NCBI GenBank assembly: GCA_002432195.1
Contig: DJGG01000004.1
Coordinates: 35,533 to 52,887, forward strand
DNA length: 17,355 nucleotides
Origin: Desulfobacteraceae bacterium UBA5852
GTDB lineage: Bacteria > Desulfobacterota > Desulfobacteria > Desulfobacterales > UBA5852
Reading direction: 5' to 3'
Position numbers and translations under genes: made by a program. The notes beneath the pieces are model-generated. The model worked only from the letters and a program-made list of their open reading frames with translations, was not told where the DNA came from and made no database searches. Positions 1 through 8,500 of the stretch are shown here, piece by piece (the stretch's first letter is position 1; each line of letters opens with the position of its first letter).

Positions 1-241
1 CCGCGCCTTGCCTTGCGACCCGGTACTTGTTTATCCACAGGCTGTTGAACTATTAAATTTTTTTAATGCCCATCCTTAAAAGTTTTTCATCATCCCCCAC
101 GCCGCCCCTGTTCGATGGGCCCACCTCCCCATGAGGCGCTGCGCTCACCTGAACCGCCTGATGTCCATTAGTCAAATATTACAATTTGTTATAGGTTCCG
201 AGGCTCGATCGGCACGCCTTCCGCGCGCATTTCGGGATTCA
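1..241. other. Non-coding leader region upstream of the pilin operon
   Basis: I see no convincing gene here. The short open frame from 131 has no family resemblance and overlaps the real pilin start in another frame. The stretch contains AT-rich patches (about 47-90 and 165-195) in an otherwise GC-rich window, as expected of a regulatory region. A short AT inverted repeat lies at 52-67 (ATTAAA / TTTAAT). A 5-bp inverted repeat, CAAAT-N6-ATTTG, lies at 173-188, about 87 bases before the predicted transcription start. The upstream neighbour is outside the window, so its orientation is unknown. Confidence 0.6.
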
Positions 242-257
242 GGGCATAAATTTTGCT
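242..257 (+). promoter_or_regulatory. Candidate sigma-54 (RpoN) -24/-12 promoter of the minor-pilin operon
   Basis: The sequence reads GGGCAT-N5-TTGCT: -24 element at 242-247, five bases, then TTGC at 253-256. The consensus is TGGCAC-N5-TTGC(A/T). The invariant GG and GC dinucleotides are present with exact spacing. This predicts a start near 268, a leader of about 26 bases and then the ATG at 294. Pilin genes in Pseudomonas and Geobacter are known to be RpoN-dependent with a PilR-type activator, which fits the context. No activator gene is present in this window. Start-site mapping has not been done. Confidence 0.65.
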
Positions 258-293
258 TGAATCTGGACGGCTCACAACCCCGGGGAGATACGC

Positions 294-749
294 ATGAAAA
301 AGGACGCAGGCTTCACCCTAATCGAAATGATCATCGTGATAGCGGTCATCGGGATCCTGGCGGCCATTGTCATCCCCAACTTCCTGTCCTATCGCGAAGG
401 CGCGCGCATCCGGGGAGCGGCCAGCAACCTGCGGGCGGATTTCGAAATGGCCAAGCTGCGGGCCATCAAGGATAACGGCATGGTGGGGATGGAGTTCAAC
501 GCCAATTCCTACCGGGTATACGTCGATCTCAACGACAACGATGCCCTGGATGCCGGGGAACGGATCCTGTCGAACCCCACCTATCCGCCGGGGGTGACCA
601 TGTCGGCCACCACCTTCCCGGGCAGCCGCATGGAATTCAATTCCCGGGGGGTCCCCAACGGGAATTCCGGAACGGTGAGCCTGGTGAACACTTCCGGCAC
701 CCAGATCGATGTCATCGTGAGCACCTTCGGGCGCATCCGCACCGAGTAG
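294..749 (+). CDS. GspH/FimT-family minor pseudopilin (FimU-like)
   Basis: This is a 151-residue type IV prepilin, predicted to be cut by prepilin peptidase between G6 and F7 and built into the pilus (probably at its tip) from the inner membrane. The leader MKKDAG is short and charged. It is followed by FTLIE with Glu at mature position 5, then a hydrophobic helix to about residue 30. The C-terminal half has the GspH/FimT pattern: a Phe-Asn-Ser-Arg-Gly turn near residues 114-118 and a final segment ending in a Gly-Arg-hydrophobic-Arg motif. An acidic loop near residues 78-88 (DLNDNDALDAGE) resembles a metal-binding turn. A GGGGAG ribosome site lies at 282-287, 6 bases before the ATG. It is first in the operon, as fimU is in the fimU-pilVWXY clusters of other bacteria. 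I am sure of the family, but the FimU/FimT distinction rests on gene order. Confidence 0.9.
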   Translation: MKKDAGFTLIEMIIVIAVIGILAAIVIPNFLSYREGARIRGAASNLRADFEMAKLRAIKDNGMVGMEFNANSYRVYVDLNDNDALDAGERILSNPTYPPGVTMSATTFPGSRMEFNSRGVPNGNSGTVSLVNTSGTQIDVIVSTFGRIRTE

Positions 750-787
750 GCGCGCGGCGCCCTACCCCATCCCATGGGAGCACGCCA

Positions 788-1213
788 ATGAAACGGTTTC
801 CGGGCCCAGGCAAGAACGCGCAAGGCTTTTCCCTGATCGATGTGCTCATCGGCATGTCCATCCTGTCCATCGGTATCCTGGCGGTGGCGCGCATGCAGAT
901 CAGCACCGTGCGCAACACCACCAATGGCAACACCATCACGGAAGCCGTCATGCTGGCCCAGCAGAAGATGGAGGAGCTCAAAAGCGTTCAGGACGTCACC
1001 ACCCTGGCCGACGAGATGGAAAATAACCTCGAGGCCGATGGCACGCCCGGGGCGGGGATCTACAACCGTACCACCACCATCGCCGTGCCGGCGAATGCTT
1101 CCCTGGCGGCCAACTCCCGCCAGGTTACGGTGCAGGTGCAATGGTCCACGGTCCACGGGGGAAACCGCACGGTGGTGCTGGAATCGTTGGCCCGATCTTT
1201 CAGGAGGAACTGA
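788..1213 (+). CDS. pilV: Type IV pilus minor pilin PilV
   Basis: This 141-residue prepilin has a 13-residue leader ending in G13, followed by F14-S-L-I-D and a hydrophobic helix. The pattern, and the later motif LAQQKMEELK, are typical of PilV/GspI-type pseudopilins, which join the FimU-PilW-PilX priming complex. The residue at mature position 5 is Asp (D18) rather than the near-invariant Glu; the codon is GAT at 839-841. A GGGAG ribosome site lies at 776-780, 7 bases before the ATG. The stop codon overlaps the pilW start (ATGA at 1211-1215 region), implying coupled translation. The order after a GspH/FimT gene and before pilW supports the assignment over GspI of a type II secretion system. 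Confidence 0.87.
   Translation: MKRFPGPGKNAQGFSLIDVLIGMSILSIGILAVARMQISTVRNTTNGNTITEAVMLAQQKMEELKSVQDVTTLADEMENNLEADGTPGAGIYNRTTTIAVPANASLAANSRQVTVQVQWSTVHGGNRTVVLESLARSFRRN
1202..1207 (+). promoter_or_regulatory. Ribosome binding site fixing the pilW start
   Basis: AGGAGG ends 5 bases before the ATG at 1213. The open frame extends upstream to 1141, but this strong site and the one-base overlap with the pilV stop codon mark 1213 as the true start. Confidence 0.8.
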
Positions 1214-1878
1214 TGAAAGCCGCTATGGCCATCCTCAGGGAGTCATGCAAGGAATCCGGCGCCGGCAATTCCCGGGCGGCGGGCTTCAGCCTGGTGGAGA
1301 TGCTGGTGGTGGTCGCCATGTTGAGCGTTCTGATGGCGGCCACATACGGGGTGATGCTGCCCCTCAGGCGCTCCTACACCACCCAGGACGTGGCCGCCGG
1401 AGCCCAGCAGACCGCCCGCATGGCGGTGGAATTCATGGCCAAGGAGATCCGCCTGGCCGGCCTCAACCCCACGGAGTCGGGCTCGGACTTTTTCGGTTTC
1501 GAACGGGCTTCCGCCACCGACATGCAATTCACCTCGGACCGCGTCGACAGGGCCTCCGGGGAGACCGAGGCCAACGGCACGGTTGACGACGGCAATTCCG
1601 AGCGCGTGGGCTATTTTTTTGAAGCTTCGGACAATTCCCTGCGGGAGAGGCGCTACGAGGGGTCCGCCAGCCAGCTGACCCAGTCCCTGGTGAACAACGT
1701 GCAGGCGCTGCGTTTCCGTTACTTCGACGCGGACGATGCCGAAACCGCCACCCTCGCCGACATCCGGGCCGTGCACATCTCCCTGACGGTCGAGGAACCG
1801 GCCGGTCGCGACGGCCTCCTGCAGCGCACCTATGCCACCAAGGTCATCTGCCGCAACCTCTTCCAGGTCAACGAGTGA
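1213..1878 (+). CDS. pilW: Type IV pilus minor pilin PilW
   Basis: This 221-residue prepilin has a long leader of 24 residues (with a Cys at 12) ending G24, then F25-S-L-V-E29, so Glu is at mature position 5. A hydrophobic helix runs to about residue 45. The region after the helix (QQTARMAVEFMAKEIRLAGL) is the hallmark of PilW/GspJ-type pilins, followed by a mixed alpha/beta head. In T4a pili PilW joins PilV and PilX in the minor-pilin complex that primes assembly and carries PilY1. The head is shorter than that of Pseudomonas PilW (about 270 residues). The gene overlaps pilV by one base at its start, and its stop overlaps an upstream in-frame GTG of pilX. I am confident of family and role; GspJ is the alternative but does not fit the neighbours. 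Confidence 0.87.
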   Translation: MKAAMAILRESCKESGAGNSRAAGFSLVEMLVVVAMLSVLMAATYGVMLPLRRSYTTQDVAAGAQQTARMAVEFMAKEIRLAGLNPTESGSDFFGFERASATDMQFTSDRVDRASGETEANGTVDDGNSERVGYFFEASDNSLRERRYEGSASQLTQSLVNNVQALRFRYFDADDAETATLADIRAVHISLTVEEPAGRDGLLQRTYATKVICRNLFQVNE

Positions 1879-1941
1879 AGGCCGGTCGGGGTAAAGATCT
1901 GTGGATGCCGCTACGGACGGCCGTGCGGGCGGCGACGATGG

Positions 1942-1947
1942 AAAGGA
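1942..1947 (+). promoter_or_regulatory. Ribosome binding site fixing the pilX start
   Basis: AAAGGA stands 8 bases before the ATG at 1956. Two earlier in-frame starts exist (GTG at 1875 and ATG at 1938) but would give an unusually long, basic leader. The 1956 start gives a 13-residue leader, in line with other prepilins. Confidence 0.6.
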
Positions 1948-1955
1948 ACCGGAAA

Positions 1956-2474
1956 ATGAAGGGCTTGATGCAACCGATCTCCAATACCAGGGGCTCCGCG
2001 ATAGTCCTGGCCCTGATGGTGCTCTCCCTGCTGACCTTGATCGGCATTCTGGCCACCCGGACGAGCAACACCGAAGTCCTCATCGCCGGCAACGAGATCC
2101 AGGGCAAGATGGCCTTCTACAATGCGGAGGGGGCCTGCATGGAAGGGGTGGAACTTTTAATGGCTCGGCCTGAAGCCGACCTGGTGAGCCGGCCCCCAGT
2201 TCCGGGTTGGGTGTTCGTGGCCCCTGGACCGGACCTGACAAGAGTCGAAAACTGGGATTTCGACGGCGCGGATGGTGACGACACCGCGGTGGAATCCACG
2301 GTCAAGGCAGGCGGAGCCGTCGCCTTCGCCGTGCTCGAGCGCGGTGTCTCGGGGTCCATGGTGATGACCAAAAAGACCCAGGTGCGCACCTATGCGGTGT
2401 TCGGCATGAACAACGACCGCATGGGCCGGCCGATCGTCGAAGCCGGGAAAAAGCGCAAACTGGCCATCAATTAG
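1956..2474 (+). CDS. pilX: PilX-like minor pilin (PilX N-terminal domain)
   Basis: This 172-residue protein has a short leader ending in R12-G13, then S-A-I-V-L-A-L and a hydrophobic helix to about residue 35. A conserved run after the helix (RTSNTEVLIAGNE) is typical of the PilX N-terminal family. It lacks the Phe at mature position 1 and the Glu at position 5 (Leu there). That is also the case in GspK, the tip pseudopilin of type II secretion, and fits a terminal position with no partner above it. The head is acidic in its middle (residues about 95-115). An upstream GTG at 1875 overlapping the pilW stop could extend it by 27 residues, but the better ribosome site favours 1956. It is followed by a 108-base gap before pilY1, in which I see no promoter or hairpin. 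Confidence 0.82.
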   Translation: MKGLMQPISNTRGSAIVLALMVLSLLTLIGILATRTSNTEVLIAGNEIQGKMAFYNAEGACMEGVELLMARPEADLVSRPPVPGWVFVAPGPDLTRVENWDFDGADGDDTAVESTVKAGGAVAFAVLERGVSGSMVMTKKTQVRTYAVFGMNNDRMGRPIVEAGKKRKLAIN

Positions 2475-2582
2475 CTTGCAGGTTGCCGTGGACCACCCAT
2501 TTCCAAAACGATCCAACGCCGTGTCCCAGCATTCAATTGCGCCCAGGAAAGCCGTTCGAGCACCAGGGCAGGAGGAACGCAT

Positions 2583-5500
2583 ATGAAATCCGCCAAATAT
2601 CCTGAACGCTACAAGCTGATTCTGATGCTTCTCGTATCGGTCTGCTTCCTGGCACCTGCGGCGGCGCTGGCGGCCTCCTCCATCAGCATTTCCTACTCGG
2701 GGGGGGATGTGGCCGAAGGGGGGACGGCGGCTTTTCAGCTCAACCTGGCGGGCGATCCTTTGCCCGGCGCGGTAATGGTCGAATATACCCTTTCCGGCGC
2801 CGGCATCACGGCGGGTGACGTGAACCCTGGATCGCTCACGGGTAGCGTCATGCTGGATAACGGGGACTTCCCCAGCGTCGATGATTTGGACATCGTCGAT
2901 GACAACCTGGTGGAACCCAACGAACTCCTCACCATAACCCTTATCGATCCCGATCCTTTCGATTCCGTGACGATCGCCGGGTCGGCAAGCGTCACCATAC
3001 CGGCCGATCCCAATGACACGGCCACGGTGGGGATCGCGCCGGCCAGCGCGAGCGTGGCCGAGACGGCGGGGACGGTGGCCTTCACGGTGTCGCTGGCAGG
3101 CGGCGTGCAGGACGGCGAGGTCGTGGACGTGAGCTACGCCCTCACTGGGGGCGCGGCCACGCTGGGGACGGATTTCAGCGACGCGGGCACGGGGCAGGTG
3201 ACCCTGACGGCGCCGGGGACGGCGACGATCACGGTGAACATCGCGGATGACGCCCTGGTGGAGCCGGCGGAGGACTTCACGGTGACCCTGACGGGCACTG
3301 ACCGCACGGACATCACCGTGGGGGCGGGGGACACGGCGGCGGTGACCATCGAGAACACCACAATCGCCACCCTCACGGGCTTGACCGGTCCGGCCACGGT
3401 CAACGAGGGGCAGACGGCCACCTTCACGGTGACCGTCGACAACGCCATTGCGGCCGGTTTCAGCGGCAGCGTCGACTATCTCATCACCGGGGTCGGGCCG
3501 GCCGACATCACGCCCTTCCCGGTGAGCGGCACACTCACCATCGACGGCAGTTCCGCCCCGGAATTCACCATCGCGGTGCCCATTGCGGCGGATGCCCTGG
3601 TGGAAAATGCCGAGAACCTGACCTTGACCCTGTCGAACCCGGCTCCGGCGGGCCAGGTTGCCCTGGCAGGTCCCCTGGAGGATACCACCCAGGTGGTCAA
3701 CGCGACTACCTGCGAAATTGCGCTGACCGCCCCGTCGCCGGCCACGGTGGCCGAAGGCGGCTCCGCGGATTTCACCCTGACGATCAGCAACCTGCTGGAT
3801 ATCGGGGTCAGCCGCACGGTGGACTACGCCATCACCGGGGACGTGAGCGCTGCGGACCACGTGCCCTATGCCGCCAGCGGAACCTTTGACGTCAACAGTG
3901 GCACGTCTCTGACATCTACCATTTCCGTTCCCATTGCCGCGGACGACCTGGTGGAAAACCCCGAGGTCCTGACCTATACCCTCACCCAGGCAGCGGGCCA
4001 CCCCCAGGTGACCGTTGGCGCGGGCGGCACGAGTGCGGCCAGCGTCACCATTGAAAATGCGACGTTGGCCGAAATCAGCATTGCCCCGGTGGCCGGGACG
4101 GTCATGGAAAGTCTTCCGGCGCAATTCCAGGTGAGCTTGAGCCGCGCCCTGGCACCCGGCGTGGGGCCCATCACGGTGAGCTACGTGGTGGAGGGGACGG
4201 TTACAGCCGATGACCACGGAGCACCTCCCGCCGTGGTGTTTCCGGACGACGGCGCCACCCTGACGATGCCGCTGGAAATCGCCACGCTGGAGGATCTCGT
4301 GGTGGAGCGGCCCGACGAGGTCCTGACGGTGCGCCTCACAGGCCCCACCAGCGGGCAAGTGACCGTGAACCCGGCGGCCGACAGCGCCTTGGTGACCATC
4401 GATGACAACGACTGGAACGTCGTCGCCACGGCCACGGCCAGCGGCACCATTTCGCCCCTGGGGACCACGGTGGTCAACAACGGCGAAAACATCACCTTCG
4501 ACCTGACCTGGGATCACGCCATCGAGGCCCCGGCAGGCGTCGTGCTTACCACCGGGGCCCTCGACGGCGCCGGGAGCGGCACCTACACCCTCACCAACGT
4601 GACGGCCGACACCACCGTGGATGCCGTCTTCAAGCACCGGATCACCTACACAGTGGGAAGCAATGGGCAGTTGGACGTGCCCGGGGTGGGCCTGGAGCCC
4701 GAGGGCAGCAGCGGTGAGATCATCGTGGACCACAACAGCACCCCGTCCTTTACGGCGGTGCCCCACTCCCCGGGGACCCCGGCGGGCAACACCGCGGTCT
4801 ATTGCGTCCGCGAGGTGGTGGCCAATGGTGCTTCCCAAGGCTCAGGGGCTCTCTACACCTTCCCGGCGGTGACGGAAGACGGCTCCTTTTCCGTGGATTT
4901 CCGGGACAACTCCTTCACGGTAAACATCCTGCCGGCCGAAGCCGTGGCCGAAGGCGCCCAATGGCGGGTCTTCGACTCCAGCAACCCCGACCCGGGGACC
5001 AAGTACGTGCCCGACGACACCTGGCGCGACAGCGGCTCATCCATCGGCCTGGACTGCCAGGTGAGCGGTTACATGGTGGAGTTCAAGACCGTCACGGGGT
5101 GGACTTCCCCCGACCCCATCGCCTTCGCGGTGAACAGCTCCACCACCACCAATCCTTCCGTAACAGGGGTCTATTCCTCCAAGACCTTCATTCTGACCCT
5201 GAACACGGCCAGTTACAGCGGTGGCGCCACCGGCAGCATCACCCTGGACCCCGCCGGCGCCCCGGGCCCCAGCGACGACCCCGCCAACCAGGTCTACGAG
5301 CGCATATACCAGAGCGGCACGACCGTGGTCCTGACGGCCAACCCGGACACGAGCTTCGCCTTTTACCGTTGGGAGGGGAGCTATTCCGGCACCGGCATCA
5401 GCGCCAGCATCCTGATCAACGGCGACAAGAGCATCACGGCGGTCTTCAAGGCGCCGTCACCGGACGCCGACGCCGACGGCTTCGACGCGGACGTGGACTG

Positions 5501-8500
5501 CAACGACAACAATCCCAACATTTTTCCGGGAGCGCACGAAACCTGCGGCAACGACGTCGACGAGAACTGCAACGGCATGGCCGACGATGTCTGCGGAACG
5601 GACGACGAGGACCAGGACGGTGACGGCTATTCCCCCAGCCAGGGGGACTGCATGGACGACCCCGGCGACCCCCTGGGAGTGGCTTCGAGCTCCATTTATC
5701 CCGGGGCTCCCGAAATCTGCGGCGACGGCATCGATCAGGACTGCTACGACGGCGACCGGGAGTGCAACGGCACGGAGGTCACCTGCGTCGTGCCGTCGGA
5801 AATTCCCCTGGAGACCCAGGCTCAGGCCGCCCCGCCCCTGGTCATGTTCCTGGTGGACGACTCGGGCTCCATGGACTTCGAGGTCATCGTGCGGGGCGGG
5901 GACGAGGGGCGCTTCGACGGCAGCAACGGCAGTCGCACCAACTGGCGCTCCTACCTCTACCCCTTATCCCTGGGGGGCTACAGCACCGACAATACCTACA
6001 CCGCCTCCGACCGGGCCCTCACGGATGCCGAGCGCAAGCTCTGGCGCTCCCAGTGGTACGACCACAACAAGATGTACTTCAACCCCGGAGTGGCGTACGA
6101 CCCCTGGCCCCGCTGGAACACCCTGAGCGGCACGGCCGGCAGCGGCGGCAGCCTGGCCGTTAACGCGCATCCGGACTACCCGCGCCTCAACCCGGTGAAC
6201 AGCGCCACCTTCCCCATGTCGCTGACCTTCACCACCATCAGCAACAGCGGAAGCGCGGGCAGCTACCAGTACGTCCAGGTGCGCTCGGTGACGGGCACCA
6301 GCCAGGTGACCTTTGCCGATGCCGTGCAGCTGGTGCGTGTCAGCGACGGTCACACCATCCGGGTGGACAACTCCGGCGGGGCCAACGGCGGCGCGGACGG
6401 GTACTTCATCCATGACACCGGCTGGAACGAGTGGACCGCGGGCAGCGCCCACCTGGGGACGTCCCTGTCGCGTTGGAGCAACTACAACGACTGCACCTGG
6501 TATTTCAGCGTGCCCACGGCGGGCAACTACGAGGTCCAGGTCTGGGTGCCGGAATACCGGGATGCGGCCACCTCCGCACGCTACGACATCAAGCGCAGCG
6601 GCGGTGTGGTGAGCGGCCCCTATTACCTGAACCAACGGACCTACCACAGCCAGTGGAAAACCATCGCCACCCTCAACTTCGATGCCATCCCCATTCCCCA
6701 GGACGTCGTTATCCCCGTGGCCCACTATTACGTGTGGCAGGATACCAACAACGACGGCGACCGCGACAACGGGGAGGTGTTCCTGGTGAACCTGCCCTAT
6801 GCCCACGGGGCGGCGGGCGCCGAATTCGAGATCTACCAATTCACGGATGACGGCGACGAACGCGTGGAGGCAGGGGAACTGTCCGCCACGCCGTTGACGG
6901 ATGCCCAGATCGACAGCCTCGAGGCCATGGCGGCCACCCCGGCCATCCGGCCCCGGGACGCCGAGGGCAACCTCCTCACCTATGACCAGGTGCGCCAGAA
7001 TTTCGCCAACTGGTTCTCCTTCTACCGCCGCCGGGAGCTCACGGCCAAGTCGGCCCTGGGGCAGGTGGTGGAGGAGATGAGCGCGGCCAAGATCGGGGTG
7101 GCCACCATCTGGAACCGGGTCAACCACGGGGTGGTCAACATCGACGTGGACGGCCTGCCCGACGACACCAACACCCTGCTCAGTTGGATCTACAGCATCT
7201 ACTCCTACGACGGCACGCCCCTGCGCCGGGGGCTTCAGAACATCGGCCAGTACTACGACCTGCACGACAGCGGCAACACCGGCCAGATACCCGACGGGGG
7301 CACGCCCCCCTGGGCCTCGGAAGCCGAGGGCGGCGGGTGCCAGCGGGCCTTTGTCATCGCCATGACCGATGGTTACTACAACGCGAGCGATTCCACGGTG
7401 AGCCCCACCGTGGGCAACACCGACAGCGACGGAATAGACCGTTTGGGCCAGGATTCGGAATTTGACATGGGGGTATTCACTGGACCCAACTCGGGTTCCA
7501 GCCCTACCCTGGCCGACATCGCCATGTACTACTACGAAAACGATCTGAACCGGAGCCTCTCGAACGTGGTCCCGGTGCATAACCAGGACAGAGCCACCCA
7601 CCAGCACATGGTGACCTACGGAGTGGCCTTCGGGGTCACCGGTGACCTCAATCCGGACGACTACCCCGACTGCCTGCCCCGGTGCGCGCCCAGCGACTCC
7701 TCCTGCCCGACGCCGGCCTGCCCCAGTTGGTCGGCGCCCACCACCCAGCCCCGGAGGATCGACGATCTCTATCACGCCAGCGTCAATGGCCGGGGGCTGT
7801 TCCTTTCGGCCGAGAGCCCCGAGACCCTGGTGAGCTCCCTCCTGCGCGTGATGGCCGACATCCAGGGACACAAGGCCACGGGCGCCTCGGTGTCCATCAA
7901 CACCCAGGAACTGCGCAGCGACAGCTATCTCTTCCAGGCCAATTACATCCCCGGCGAGTGGGTGGGTGACGTGGAAGCCAAGCCCCTGCATGCCACGTTA
8001 GGCTACGTCCTGCAGACCCAGGATGCCCTGGGCAACTACGTGGACCAGGTGGACTGGTCGGCTTCGGCCCGACTGGACACCAAGGGGTGGGCCAACCGGC
8101 AGATCATTACTTACAACGACGCCAGCCTCACCGGTGTGCCCTTCGCCTATGACAGCCTCAGCGCGGCCCAGAAAGCCCTGCTCAACGGTAACGCCACCAT
8201 CGCTCAGTCCCTGGTGAACTACCTGCGGGGGGATGCCGGCGGGGAGGTCCGCAACGGCGGTCTCTTCCGCGACCGGTCCGGAATGCTGGGGGACATCGTG
8301 CATGCCTCCCCCATGTCCTACCGCTGGGACAGCGAGGAACCCGGGGTCATCTTCGCCGGGGCCAACGACGGCATGATGCACGCCTTCCGGGAGTCCGACG
8401 GCGTCGAGATCTTCGCCTATGTGCCCAACCTGGTATTCAAGAACCTCCATCTGCTCGGCGAAGACCCTTACGTCCACAAGTATTTCGTGGACAGCGAGCC

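Noticed and set aside
31..39. Perfect DnaA-box sequence TTATCCACA next to an AT-rich patch
   Set aside because: A single 9-base match is expected by chance now and then in 17 kb on two strands. There is no cluster of boxes and no dnaA, dnaN or parAB nearby, so this is not called an origin.
211..224. Second -24/-12-like site GGCACG-N4-CCGC
   Set aside because: GG and GC spacing is right and GGCACG is good, but the -12 box is CCGC instead of TTGC. The site at 242-257 is better and nearer the gene.
131..475. Open frame of 114 codons at the left end
   Set aside because: Overlaps the start of the GspH/FimT gene in another frame; Arg/His-rich product with no resemblance to known families.
1039..1053. 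TGGCACG-N4-GGGC inside pilV as an internal sigma-54 promoter
   Set aside because: It lies within coding sequence and the -12 box lacks TT; no gene start follows at a sensible distance.
2157..4838. Very long open frame (893 codons) antisense to pilX/pilY1
   Set aside because: It is His/Arg/Gly-rich with no family resemblance, lies opposite a clearly real gene, and is explained by strong G/C bias at third positions, which removes stop codons in the opposite frame.
5964..7991. Antisense open frame of 675 codons within pilY1
   Set aside because: Same cause: composition shadow of the vWA-coding strand, with no ribosome site or domain.
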